Below, piece after piece: positions 1 through 8,475 of a DNA stretch of 64,000 nt. The DNA is taken from NCBI RefSeq assembly GCF_030362795.1, contig NZ_JAUCBM010000001.1, positions 558,001-622,000 of the forward strand, read 5' to 3'. Each line of letters begins with the position of its first letter. The first letter of the stretch is position 1. A model generated the notes under the pieces. The model made no database searches. It was given only the letters and a program-made list of their open reading frames with translations, and had not been told where the DNA came from. The DNA is from Pseudochrobactrum kiredjianiae (lineage in GTDB: Bacteria > Pseudomonadota > Alphaproteobacteria > Rhizobiales > Rhizobiaceae). The position numbers and the translations under genes are program-made.

Positions 1-40
1 TAATCATCTGCGTTACACGGGTTAAACAGGCATAAAAAAA

Positions 41-72
41 ACGGCCATATGCTGCAAGGTGCATATGGCCGT
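41..72. terminator. Stem-loop terminator, best read on the minus strand
   Basis: A perfect 12-bp stem (ACGGCCATATGC at 41-52 with its complement at 61-72) closes an 8-nt loop. On the minus strand it is followed by a run of seven T, which makes it an intrinsic terminator for minus-strand transcription, probably of the small gene at 247-414. On the plus strand a weaker T-rich tail follows. From here to 246 I see no other gene. Confidence 0.75.
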
Positions 73-246
73 TTCAGCTTTTTCCGGTCAGTATCAGCTT
101 AATGCAAGCCGCATATTCATACGATGACGGTACAGTTGTGTACCGGAAGTACAAGAGCAGCGCTAAGCTCATCTTTTCTTGGCGTTGTTGTGGAGATCCA
201 ACTGCCGGAAAATGCTTATTTGAACTGAGTTTGTTTCCGGTATTTC

Positions 247-414
247 TTAGCCTAAAGCTGCAATCAGGCTTGTTGAGATTGCCCAGATAAGAAATGCGGC
301 GGGAACAGCCAGACCGGCAAGAAAGATCCCGAGAAAAACAAATGCCGCTTCATCTGTGCGGTTTTTCATCTGATCGGCAGGCTTTTGCCAAAGAGCGGGT
401 ACACCATCATACAT
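247..414 (-). CDS. Small single-pass membrane protein, function unknown
   Basis: This 55-residue reading frame starts MYDGVPALWQKP, has a charged stretch (residues 14-22), then one hydrophobic segment (about 24-50, FVFLGIFLAGLAVPAAF and onwards) that runs almost to the C-terminus. The start is chosen because GGAGGAG lies 5-6 nt upstream of the ATG, one of the strongest ribosome sites in the window. The gene stands alone, and the stem-loop at 41-72 would end its transcript. I do not recognise a family. Size and topology fit small accessory subunits or regulators of larger membrane complexes, but nothing nearby names a partner. Confidence 0.6.
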   Translation of the reverse strand: MYDGVPALWQKPADQMKNRTDEAAFVFLGIFLAGLAVPAAFLIWAISTSLIAALG

Positions 415-870
415 TGCAGGTCTCCTCCGATATAGTCTTAATGAATTTATTATGATCCGAATGTGAAATACTGCAATACTGAATATAAAAAGATTTGAAT
501 TGCACGAAAATGATGGTATTAGCTATCTTGTTGTGAGTTTGAATTTGAATTTTGAAATATTTTCTACAGAATCTGATTGATTTTTTTAATTTAAGTCTAT
601 GATATTTATAAATTTTTCTTTTATACTGTAGATTCTGAAGTATCTGTAATTTCAATAAATGCTGAATGTCTCGAAAAATATGAGATTTCTGTATGGATTG
701 TCGTTGAGATAACCCGACAAATTTAAGCAAAATCGGTGTCTGTTGAGTCGGGCAAATCACACGCACTTTGCTGCAGCGCACATGACTTCTTTGATCCCAT
801 GATCGTGATGGAATCCATAAGACGGATGGCTGCCTTGCAATGCTGCATAACTGTTATGCATTATTGTTTA
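415..870. other. AT-rich intergenic stretch without recognisable gene
   Basis: About 450 bases between the small membrane protein and the sRNA promoter. The part from roughly 470 to 700 is strikingly AT-rich compared with the rest of the window. Open frames here have no ribosome sites and no protein-like composition. It presumably holds the minus-strand promoter of the gene at 247-414; I see nothing else in it. Confidence 0.5.
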
Positions 871-898
871 TTGTCGGTTTTTTTATCTGCCGTTATAT
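871..898 (+). promoter_or_regulatory. Sigma-70-type promoter of the alpha-r14-like sRNA
   Basis: TTGTCG (871-876), a 16-nt spacer and TTATAT (893-898) form a plausible -35/-10 pair. Transcription would start near 904-905, exactly at the foot of the first sRNA hairpin. The fit between promoter and RNA 5' end is what supports the call. Confidence 0.5.
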
Positions 899-903
899 GT
901 CTG

Positions 904-1019
904 TCCATCGGGTTCGTTCTCCTCCTCCCAATTGAGCCCGATGACGGAATGCGGCACTCCTCCTCCCAGCCGCATCCATGATCAGGCCGCGCATCTCCTC
1001 CCCCGCGCGGCCTTTTTCT
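904..1019 (+). ncRNA. Alpha-r14 (NfeR1/cuckoo-type) trans-acting sRNA
   Basis: Three consecutive hairpins each display a CTCCTCC-type anti-Shine-Dalgarno motif in the loop. Stem 1 is 906-915 with 934-943 (10 bp), loop motif at about 919-929. Stem 2 is 949-955 with 969-975, motif at 957-967. Stem 3 is GGCCGCGC at 985-992 with 1005-1012, motif in the loop, followed by TTTTTCTTTT, so it doubles as the terminator. Length (about 115 nt), three-hairpin layout and loop motifs match the alphaproteobacterial alpha-r14 family (NfeR1 of Sinorhizobium) and the related cuckoo RNAs, which pair with ribosome binding sites of many transport and metabolic mRNAs. The family call rests on motif and shape, not on an alignment. 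Confidence 0.85.
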
Positions 1020-1239
1020 TTTCTCCCGAGACTTTTTTGATATTGCGGTGCTCTCTGTCTTTCAGACGAAAGCATATTCAATTTTGTTTGAATTTTTGCT
1101 GAGCCCTGTTTGATTTTGGTCAATGCAGTGTAAGAGTGCACTGCCTGATCTGATGTTGCTGACAGAGCTTTGTTTGCGATCTGACGGTCAAATCTGTTTA
1201 CTCCCTGCCATTTGTTCATTGCCTATGAAGGATATAAAA

Positions 1240-1911
1240 GTGAAGCAGCGCGATAGTTCGGTATTTCTGAATTCCTATTCCGGTTTTCTGTTTGATATGG
1301 ACGGTACTCTGGTCAATTCCATTCCGGTTGTGGAGCGGATTTGGCTGGAATGGGCAGCTGAGCACGGCATTGACGGACAGGAATTGCTGAAACAGGTGCA
1401 TGGTATCCGCGTTGTTGATGTGATCAAAATGCTGAACATGCCGCATCTTGATCCGGACGCGATTGCAGCAGTGTTTCTTGCTGAAGAAATGCAGGACTTC
1501 GCCGGTATCCGCGCTATTGCCGGTGCAAAAGATTTTATAGCCAGCCTGCCTGCAGACCGTTGGACAATTGTCACCTCAGCGCCGCGTGAACTGGCGGAAG
1601 CCCGTTTGGCCGCCGCCGGTCTTCCGGTGCCGGAAACGATTGTCGTGGCTGAGGATGTTACAGCCGGTAAACCTGACCCGTCCGGCTATCGTCTGGGCGC
1701 ACAGCGTCTTGGCTTTGATGCTGCCGATTGTCTGGTGTTTGAAGATGCGCCAGCCGGTATTGCAGCAGGGCAGGCGGCAGATGCGCAGGTCGTGGTTATT
1801 ACTGAAACGCACAGCCATCCGGTGACCGGTGGTAATGTAGACTTTCGTGATTTTACTAATTTGGGTCTGATGCAGGATAGCGACGGGCGTTTGCGTCTTA
1901 GTGTTGGCTAA
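1240..1911 (+). CDS. HAD-family sugar-phosphate-type phosphatase
   Basis: Cytosolic haloacid-dehalogenase-type hydrolase of subfamily IA, which dephosphorylates small phospho-metabolites through an aspartyl-phosphate. Motif I is FDMDGTLVNS (nucleophile Asp near residue 19 and Asp 21), motif II is TSAP, motif III is the Lys of AGKPDP, and motif IV is VFEDAPAGIAAG. A helical cap lies between motifs I and II. I prefer the GTG start because AAGGA sits 7 nt upstream; ATG at 1225 is in frame but has no ribosome site. Length, about 223 residues, is normal. Closest relatives by motif are sugar phosphatases such as E. coli YfbT/YniC and glycerol-3-phosphatase. The true substrate cannot be read from sequence. 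Confidence 0.88.
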   Translation: MKQRDSSVFLNSYSGFLFDMDGTLVNSIPVVERIWLEWAAEHGIDGQELLKQVHGIRVVDVIKMLNMPHLDPDAIAAVFLAEEMQDFAGIRAIAGAKDFIASLPADRWTIVTSAPRELAEARLAAAGLPVPETIVVAEDVTAGKPDPSGYRLGAQRLGFDAADCLVFEDAPAGIAAGQAADAQVVVITETHSHPVTGGNVDFRDFTNLGLMQDSDGRLRLSVG

Positions 1912-1922
1912 AAGCTTATTAG

Positions 1923-2870
1923 TCAGGCCTTGCGATAGGCCTGAATAATCTCTGCCAAAATAGCTATGGCAATTTCTGCCGGTTCCTGTGCGCTGATCGC
2001 AAGGCCGATTGGCGCGCAGATGCGCTCTAAAGTTCCTGCCTCAAAACCAGTTGCGGTTAAACGCTCCAGACGTTTGGCATGAGTTTTACGACTGCCTAAA
2101 GCGCCGATATAGAAGCAATCGCTTTTCAGCGCGGCATTGAGCGCCGGATCGTCGAGATGCGGAATATGGCTGAGCGCGACAATGGCCGTAAAACTATCCG
2201 GTTGATTGGTTTTGAAAAATTCCTCCGGCCAAATTTCATGTAAATTGACGGACGGAAAGCGTTCCGCTGTCGCAAAACCGCTGCGCGGATCAATTATGCT
2301 CAGATCGTAGCCGGTTATTCGAGCCATTTGTGCCAGCGCCTGAGCGATATGAACAGCACCGATCACCATAATATGGGGTTGCGGCCGGTAAGTCTGAATA
2401 AATCCGCTCTCGTCCAGTTGTGTGATCCTGGCATTATCCGGTGCAGGGATCAGCGCGATTTGTCCGGTTGTTAAATCCGTATGGCTGGTAATGCGCTGAC
2501 GTGTAATCTGCGCCTGTACGATTTGTATCACCACGTCATGTATCGCTGCATCATAGGGCGCAATCAGCAACCGGATCGTGCCGCCGCAGGATAATCCCGC
2601 AGACCATGCCGTTTCATCGCTGATACCAAAAGACAAATCACGCGCTTGTCCCTTTGTTAGCACTTCAACGGCTTGAGCAATCACTTCCGCTTCAATGCAG
2701 CCGCCGGAGACTGAGCCTTCAAAATTACCCTGATTGTCACAGATCAGATGGCTGCCCGCAGGGCGTGGAGCAGAGCCCCAGACGGAAAGAACTGTCACCA
2801 GAGCCAGTTTACGCCCTTGTTCAAACCAGTTTTGTGCATGATGCAGCGGGGTGGTGGCATGGTTTTCCAT
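1923..2870 (-). CDS. XdhC/CoxI-family molybdenum-cofactor maturation protein
   Basis: The N-terminal part holds the XdhC/CoxI signature GSVSGGCIEAEV and a second Cys motif (LSCGGTIRLL). The C-terminal part is a Rossmann-like domain with HIMVIGAVHIAQALAQMA and a GALGSRKTHAKRL motif. Members bind molybdenum cofactor and deliver its sulfurated form to xanthine dehydrogenase or CO-dehydrogenase-type hydroxylases. At 315 residues both domains are complete. The start is supported by AAGGAG about 10 nt upstream. No xanthine dehydrogenase or molybdenum hydroxylase is next to it, so the client enzyme must be encoded elsewhere. Convergent with the HAD gene, with only 11 bases between the stops. Confidence 0.87.
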   Translation of the reverse strand: MENHATTPLHHAQNWFEQGRKLALVTVLSVWGSAPRPAGSHLICDNQGNFEGSVSGGCIEAEVIAQAVEVLTKGQARDLSFGISDETAWSAGLSCGGTIRLLIAPYDAAIHDVVIQIVQAQITRQRITSHTDLTTGQIALIPAPDNARITQLDESGFIQTYRPQPHIMVIGAVHIAQALAQMARITGYDLSIIDPRSGFATAERFPSVNLHEIWPEEFFKTNQPDSFTAIVALSHIPHLDDPALNAALKSDCFYIGALGSRKTHAKRLERLTATGFEAGTLERICAPIGLAISAQEPAEIAIAILAEIIQAYRKA

Positions 2871-2898
2871 GGAGGGTATCTCCTTGTCAGGGCGTTAA

Positions 2899-3002
2899 AG
2901 CATTTCCAGCAAGAGTGTGAAGCGGTTTTGCGTGGGATAATGCGTAAAAACAAATAGATAGAGCGGTTTGAATGTTTCGTTTTTAACTGGAACCGCTCTA
3001 TC
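2899..3002. repeat. Intergenic hairpin repeat, copy 1
   Basis: Begins AGCATTTCCAGCAA, contains GAAGCGGTTTTGCGT and ATAATGCGTAAAAACAAA, and ends in a perfect 12-bp stem, GATAGAGCGGTT (2957-2968) with its complement (2991-3002). A second copy lies at 56513-56616. Elements of this look are common between genes in Brucella, Ochrobactrum and relatives. Here it sits between xdhC and the lrp-type gene, both on the minus strand, and may act as an RNA processing or terminator structure. Confidence 0.8.
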
Positions 3003-3007
3003 AAATT

Positions 3008-3445
3008 TTATTTATCGCGCAGGATTTCGCGGCGCAGCACGATACTGGTTGTCAGATCTTCCACATTTTCGATTTCTGCAATTTTATTGCGGATTTCGTT
3101 CAGAGCATTGATGGAAGGTACTTCTACTTCAACCACCAGATCAAGCTGGCCGCTCACAGAAGAGACTTTGCGCACGGCCGGAAATCCGGCAAGAATGTCG
3201 AGAATGGAAATGCTCGGTGTGCGTTTCAGCGTAATCATCAGAAAAGCCTGCAAAGCTGCATCATCCAGCAGGCCGATATCGGCACGGTAGCCACGGATCA
3301 CGCCGTTCTTTTCAAGACGGGCAACGCGCTCGCTGGTGGCGCTGCGGGACAGACCAACACGCGCTGCAAGGGTCTTCATCGGAATGCGGGCTTCCTGCGA
3401 CAGAATGGTCAGGATTTTCTGATCCGTTGTGTCAATATCCTGCAT
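3008..3445 (-). CDS. Lrp/AsnC-family transcriptional regulator
   Basis: Compact feast/famine regulator. The N-terminal helix-turn-helix is at about residues 5-55 (DQKILTILSQEARIPMKTLAARVGLSRSATSERVARLEKNG), followed by the RAM ligand-binding domain (about 65-145). Members bind amino acids and control their metabolism as octamers. The second ATG of ATGATG is chosen because the G-rich ribosome site (AAAGGGGGG) then lies 4 nt away. It is divergent from the large fusion gene at 3643 across a 197-bp gap, which suggests it senses the substrate of that enzyme, probably an amino compound. Confidence 0.9.
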   Translation of the reverse strand: MQDIDTTDQKILTILSQEARIPMKTLAARVGLSRSATSERVARLEKNGVIRGYRADIGLLDDAALQAFLMITLKRTPSISILDILAGFPAVRKVSSVSGQLDLVVEVEVPSINALNEIRNKIAEIENVEDLTTSIVLRREILRDK

Positions 3446-3642
3446 CATTCCCCCCTTTGGCCCTCTCTGAAACGGCACGATCCTGATGGTGAAAAGTGCG
3501 ACCGGCAAAGTGACGGTTACTTGAAACAAAGTGCCGGTGCAACCGGCACTTTGTCTGATGCGCATCTTTTTACGCTGTGCAAATCTGTGGAAATACAGAT
3601 GCAACGCCTGTCTCAAAAACAGGCAGACAGAACGGAACAGCC

Positions 3643-6600
3643 ATGCTTGATACCGCACCGCAGTTTTCACTTACCGATGCCGCTTCTCTGCTTCAGACAC
3701 ATTATGGTCTGAGCGGTGACCTGTCGCCGCTCAATAGTGAACGCGATCAGAATTTCAAAGTGACCACGGCAGATGGAAAAATCTTCATTCTGAAGATTAT
3801 CAATGCATCGGAGCCGGTTGTTGAAAGCCGTTTTCAGACTGCTTTGCTGGGGCATATTCGCGATCATGCCGGTCATCTTCCGGTGCCGCATATTGTGCCA
3901 ACGCTGAAAGGTGACAGCCTTGCCAATACGCTTTCGGTCAATGGTGATGTGCATAATATCCGTCTGGTTGGCTGGGTTGATGGCTTGCCGCTGGCAGAAT
4001 CCTCCCGCTCATTGCAGGCGTTGGAAGGTTTGGGCGAATTGCTCGGCCAGTTTGATGCCGCCTTGCAGGGCTTCATGCATGGCGGTGCACTGCGTGATCT
4101 CGACTGGGATATTACCAAGGCCGGCCGTTCCAATGACCGGTTGCATTTTGTTAAAAATGCCGATGATCGCGCTTTGCTTGAGCGTTTCATCAGCCGTTTT
4201 GAAACACAGGTCGTGCCAAAGCTCGGCACGCTGCGCTCGGGTGTAATCCATAATGATGCTAATGACTGGAATGTGCTGGTTGAAGACAGCAACCATGATG
4301 TGATTGCCGGTCTGATTGATTTCGGGGATGCGCTTTATACGCCAGTGATTGCGGAAGTGGCGATTGCTGCTGCCTATGCCGGGCTGGATCATGATGCGCC
4401 AATTAGTGCCGCCGCTGCTATCGCAAAAGGCTTTCACAAACACTACCCGCTGCGTGAAGAAGAGTTGAATCTGCTCTATGATCTCATCGCCATGCGTCTT
4501 GTTACCTCTGTCACGATTTCCGCATCACGCCATGCAGAAACTGCAGATAATCCGTATCTGGCGATCAGTGAAAAACCGGCATGGGATTTTCTGCGCAAGC
4601 TCGACCGGATGGAACCACTGTTTGCAACAGCTATCTTGCGCAAGGCCTGCGGCTTTGATGCAGTTTCCGGTGCCTCGGCAACAGTCAGCTGGCTGAAAAA
4701 TAACCGCTCAAAACTCTTGCCATTGCTGGATAAACCGGTGGCCTCATATCCGGCAGAACTGGTGCCTTACGGCGATCCGACCCATCCGATGACCATCAAG
4801 TCGGCAGAAGAACAGCCGGTTATTGCGCAGGCAATGTGGGAAGAGCATTGCGCTGTTACCGGCTCGGAACTTGGCATCGGCCCGTGGGGGGAAGAACGCA
4901 CTGTTTATGCCGGTACAATGTTTGAATCCAAGCTGGTCAAGGACAAGCGCCGCACCTATCACTTAGGGCTTGATCTGTTCATGGCTTCCGGCACGCCGCT
5001 TTATACACCGCTTGATGCGATTGTCCGCAGCGTGGATATTGAGCCGGATCCGTTGGGTTATGGCTGCCTGATTACTCTGGAACATCGCCCCGAGGGCTGT
5101 GCGCCATTCATCTCGCTCTGGGGGCATCTGGCGCATGAGGCGGGTAATCGCCTTAGAGCGGGGGATGTTCTGAAAGCTGGTGATCTTGTTGCCGTGATGG
5201 GCGATGAAACCGAAAATGGTCATTGGGCACCGCATCTGCATTTGCAGATTTGCACGGATACCCGCCTGACTGCGATGGATATTATCGGTGTGGGTGAAGA
5301 AGCCTATCTGGATGTCTGGGCAGAACTGTTTCCTGATGCGCGCAACTATGCCGGTATGGCCGAAGAGTTCTATCAGCAGTCCGGGCGCAGCAAGGAAGAA
5401 ATCGTGGCTATGCGCCGCGAGATGCTGCTGCCGAACTTGTCGATCTCCTATGAAGATCCAATCAAATTTGTGCGTGGCGACGGCGTCTGGCTGATTGACC
5501 ATAAAGGCCGCGCCTATCTCGACTGCTTCAACAATGTCTGCCATATCGGCCATGCTCATCCGGCAGTCGTGGAAGCAATGGCAAAACAGGCCTCAACGCT
5601 CAACACCAATACCCGCTATCTGCATGATAATATCGTTGCCTATGCCGAGTGTCTGACGGCGACCTTGCCGGATAATCTCACTGTTGCCGGTTTCACCAAT
5701 AGCGGTTCGGAAGCCAATAGTCTGGCACTGCGCATGATGCGCGTGCATACAGGACGCGAAAATGCGGTTGTACTCGACTGGTCCTATCATGGCACCACAC
5801 AGGAGCTGATTGATATCAGTCCGTATAAATTCAACCGCAAGGGTGGCAAGGGTGCCAAGCCGCATGTTTATGTGGCGAAAGTGCCGGACAGCTATCGTGC
5901 ACCGAAAGACTGGTCACCGGAAGATCACGCCAAGCTCTATGCGGAAAGTGTGGCCGAACAGATCACGCTGATGCAGGCAAAGGGCGAAGGGCCGGGCTTC
6001 TTTATCGCGGAATCCATTCCGAGTGTTGCCGGTCAGGTCTTTATGCCGGATGGCTACCTCAAGGAAGTTTACAAGATGATCCGCGATGCCGGTGGTATTT
6101 GTATTGCCGATGAGGTGCAGGTCGGTTTCGGCCGTGTCGGCAGCCATTGGTGGGCGTTTGAAACGCAAGGCGTTACACCGGATATCGTGACGATGGGCAA
6201 GCCGATTGGTGACGGTCATCCGATGGCAGCAATGGTCACCACCCGTGAAATCGCAGACAGCTTCAACAATGGCATGGAATATTTCAACACATTCGGCGGC
6301 AATCCGGTGTCCTGTGCCGTTGGTCTTGCTGTTCTGGATGTGATTGAGAGCCAGAACCTGCGCGGCAATGCACTGACAATGGGCAATTATCTGATGGATT
6401 CTTTCCGTGAGATGCAGAACCGTTATGAAGTGATCGGCGATGTGCGCGGCCTCGGCCTGTTCCTTGGTATTGAGCTGGTCAATGACCGTTATACCAAAGA
6501 ACCGGCAACCAATATTGCGCGCGCCGTGTGTAATGTCGCCCGCCGTCGCGGTATTCTGATGGGCACAGAAGGCCCGTTTGATAATGTGCTGAAAATGCGT

Positions 6601-6684
6601 CCACCAATGATCTTCAGCAAGGCCAATGCCGATTATCTGCTTAATGTGCTGGATGAGGCTTTCGCAGAAGTGACGAAGAAGTAA
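3643..6684 (+). CDS. Fusion protein: APH-type kinase, M23-like domain, class III aminotransferase/phospholyase
   Basis: One unbroken frame of about 1013 residues with three domains. Residues 1-320 are an aminoglycoside/homoserine-kinase-like phosphotransferase (IHNDANDWN near 204 and IDFGD near 226). Residues about 415-540 are an M23/LytM-like fold with zinc-ligand motifs HLGLD (about 439) and HLHLQ (about 530). Residues 580-1013 are a class III PLP enzyme with Schiff-base Lys near 851 in MGKPIGDGHP. The kinase and PLP halves resemble hydroxylysine kinase and the phospholyases ETNPPL/PHYKPL, which act in sequence: phosphorylate an amino alcohol, then eliminate phosphate. The M23 domain has no signal peptide, so cell-wall cleavage is unlikely. 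Similar fusions occur in rhizobia. The substrate (hydroxylysine, ethanolamine or similar) is inference. Confidence 0.85.
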   Translation: MLDTAPQFSLTDAASLLQTHYGLSGDLSPLNSERDQNFKVTTADGKIFILKIINASEPVVESRFQTALLGHIRDHAGHLPVPHIVPTLKGDSLANTLSVNGDVHNIRLVGWVDGLPLAESSRSLQALEGLGELLGQFDAALQGFMHGGALRDLDWDITKAGRSNDRLHFVKNADDRALLERFISRFETQVVPKLGTLRSGVIHNDANDWNVLVEDSNHDVIAGLIDFGDALYTPVIAEVAIAAAYAGLDHDAPISAAAAIAKGFHKHYPLREEELNLLYDLIAMRLVTSVTISASRHAETADNPYLAISEKPAWDFLRKLDRMEPLFATAILRKACGFDAVSGASATVSWLKNNRSKLLPLLDKPVASYPAELVPYGDPTHPMTIKSAEEQPVIAQAMWEEHCAVTGSELGIGPWGEERTVYAGTMFESKLVKDKRRTYHLGLDLFMASGTPLYTPLDAIVRSVDIEPDPLGYGCLITLEHRPEGCAPFISLWGHLAHEAGNRLRAGDVLKAGDLVAVMGDETENGHWAPHLHLQICTDTRLTAMDIIGVGEEAYLDVWAELFPDARNYAGMAEEFYQQSGRSKEEIVAMRREMLLPNLSISYEDPIKFVRGDGVWLIDHKGRAYLDCFNNVCHIGHAHPAVVEAMAKQASTLNTNTRYLHDNIVAYAECLTATLPDNLTVAGFTNSGSEANSLALRMMRVHTGRENAVVLDWSYHGTTQELIDISPYKFNRKGGKGAKPHVYVAKVPDSYRAPKDWSPEDHAKLYAESVAEQITLMQAKGEGPGFFIAESIPSVAGQVFMPDGYLKEVYKMIRDAGGICIADEVQVGFGRVGSHWWAFETQGVTPDIVTMGKPIGDGHPMAAMVTTREIADSFNNGMEYFNTFGGNPVSCAVGLAVLDVIESQNLRGNALTMGNYLMDSFREMQNRYEVIGDVRGLGLFLGIELVNDRYTKEPATNIARAVCNVARRRGILMGTEGPFDNVLKMRPPMIFSKANADYLLNVLDEAFAEVTKK

Positions 6685-6694
6685 GTTAAACAAG

Positions 6695-6722
6695 AAGGCC
6701 GGTGAAACTCACCGGCCTTTTG
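6695..6722. terminator. Bidirectional intrinsic terminator
   Basis: AAGGCCGGTGA (6695-6705), a 3-nt loop and the exact complement (6709-6719) run into TTTT on the plus strand. It lies between the convergent fusion gene and the D-lactate dehydrogenase gene. The minus-strand side has a poorer T tail. Confidence 0.85.
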
Positions 6723-6724
6723 CT

Positions 6725-8467
6725 TTAGCAGTCATTACACTGACAGCCATAGAATCTGAGTTTCGAAGCTTTACCGATCCCCGGATTGAAACTGTTGGTC
6801 GGATCAAGTTTTTTATAGAATGCAGCCTGTTCCGGTTTGGCTTCATAAAGATGACCGACATTATGCTCGGCAGGATATTCTGCGCCACGTGCGCTTATCA
6901 ATCCCAGCAGATCATGCTTGAATACCTTGGCATCAAAACCCTTTTTCACCACATAATCCTGATGGAAAACATGGCAGAAGAAATGCCCGTAATAGAGTTT
7001 TGACAGGCATTGCTGCTCCAGATCGTCCGGCAGAACTTCAAACCAGTCTTGTGTGCTGCGCGGCAAGGCAATATCCAGCGCGACCATATCTTCCGCATCT
7101 TTACCATGCACAGTCGCATAGCGGATAGCGGCACCGGCGGCTGCAAAGCGGTGTAGAAATGCTTTCTTGCCCTCTTCTGCCGTGCAGGTGAACCAGTTTC
7201 CGCTTCGTGTATTTTCAGCCTTTGTAAACAGGCTGCTTAAGTAATCCCGCGCTTCCTGCACACCCTTGCCGGACATTTTCAGCATCAGATGATGTTCATA
7301 TTTTTCGTGATAATCCAGCAGGCGTTTTGGCAATACTTCCGGCCAAAGCCGCATCAGTTTTTGCAAAATCCGGTCGGTGAGTGGCGAAGGTAAAAACGGC
7401 AAGCGGTTGGTGAAAGCATCAATCCGGCCTTTGAGCGTAAAAAAGCGCGGCATGAATTCTGTGCCGAGCTTGTCGATCATGACAAATGTATCTTTGCCGT
7501 AAATGCGGGTTACAGCAAAAGCTTCACGATGCATATATTCACCAGCTACGGGAAGATCGTCAAAATTTTGCAGAATGTGTCGCCGGATTTCGGTGAGGAT
7601 TTGCGGATTATTCGTGCCAATATAGAAACTTTGCTCTTCGCCTTCCGGTGCAAATGTATCCAGCCGCACGGCAAAAACCGCGAGTTTGCCTGCGCAACCG
7701 GAGGCGTTTTTCAGACGACGCGGATCAGCATTGAAACGGGCAGGGCTGTCTTCTTCCACACCACGCACACGAGCGGCATAATCATCATCATGGGCAACTG
7801 CATCTGCATTATTGCGGATATCATCCTGAATATAATCACCTTTGTCCAGCCGTGTCAGAATTTCTTCCGGTGTATTGCCGAGATCAATGCCAAGTTCATT
7901 GATCAGATGTAATTCACCTTGTTCATCAAGGCGGGCATAGAGCGCCAGTTCCGTATAGGCAGGGCCACGTTTGACCAGTGAACCGCCGGAATTATTGCTG
8001 ATGCCGCCGATAATTGACGCACCAATACAGGATGAACCGATGACGGAATGCGGCAGACGGTTGTGGGGTTTGAGCAGTTTTTCCAGCTGATACAGCGTTG
8101 CACCGGGCAGGCTGATAATCTGTTTCGCGTCATTGATCAAATCAATACGGTTCATCCGTAAAGTGCTGACTAGCACCACAGGCCGGTCATAATCATAACC
8201 GCTTGGGGTGGAGCCTTCTGTCAGGCCGGTATTCGCGGCCTGAAAAATGATTGCCGCACCATGTTTCACGCAAACCTGCAATATCCGCCATTGTTCTATA
8301 AGGCTTGCCGGAAACACCACTGCCACAGCTGCCCCTTCGCCACTGCGAAACCCTTTGCGATACCGCTCTGTGGCGCGGGCAGATGTCAGAATGTGTTTTC
8401 TGCCGACGACAGAACGCAGATCATTGATCAGTTTCTGCGGGGCGGAGGCGGTTGTGCTGGGCTTCAT
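6725..8467 (-). CDS. dld: Quinone-dependent D-lactate dehydrogenase
   Basis: Peripheral membrane FAD flavoprotein that oxidises D-lactate to pyruvate and passes electrons to the respiratory chain. An FAD_binding_4 (PCMH) domain lies at residues about 35-210, with the ANTGLTEGSTPSG and GSSCIGASIIGGISNNSGGSLV segments. The Dld-specific C-terminal membrane-binding part follows, with VFHQDYVVKKG and AEHNVGHLY. The length of 580 residues is close to E. coli Dld (571). It begins 8 bases after the stop of the cytochrome c gene and has no good ribosome site of its own, so the two are likely translated together. With glyoxalase I nearby, it could oxidise the D-lactate made from methylglyoxal. Confidence 0.93.
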   Translation of the reverse strand: MKPSTTASAPQKLINDLRSVVGRKHILTSARATERYRKGFRSGEGAAVAVVFPASLIEQWRILQVCVKHGAAIIFQAANTGLTEGSTPSGYDYDRPVVLVSTLRMNRIDLINDAKQIISLPGATLYQLEKLLKPHNRLPHSVIGSSCIGASIIGGISNNSGGSLVKRGPAYTELALYARLDEQGELHLINELGIDLGNTPEEILTRLDKGDYIQDDIRNNADAVAHDDDYAARVRGVEEDSPARFNADPRRLKNASGCAGKLAVFAVRLDTFAPEGEEQSFYIGTNNPQILTEIRRHILQNFDDLPVAGEYMHREAFAVTRIYGKDTFVMIDKLGTEFMPRFFTLKGRIDAFTNRLPFLPSPLTDRILQKLMRLWPEVLPKRLLDYHEKYEHHLMLKMSGKGVQEARDYLSSLFTKAENTRSGNWFTCTAEEGKKAFLHRFAAAGAAIRYATVHGKDAEDMVALDIALPRSTQDWFEVLPDDLEQQCLSKLYYGHFFCHVFHQDYVVKKGFDAKVFKHDLLGLISARGAEYPAEHNVGHLYEAKPEQAAFYKKLDPTNSFNPGIGKASKLRFYGCQCNDC

Positions 8468-8475
8468 GGGACTGC

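Noticed and set aside
102-290. A 62-codon plus-strand open frame near the left edge
   Set aside because: No ribosome site, odd composition, and it overlaps the end of the better supported minus-strand small protein.
2654-2957. Plus-strand frames over the xdhC 5' end
   Set aside because: Shadow frames of a well-supported minus-strand gene and a repeat; no family resemblance.
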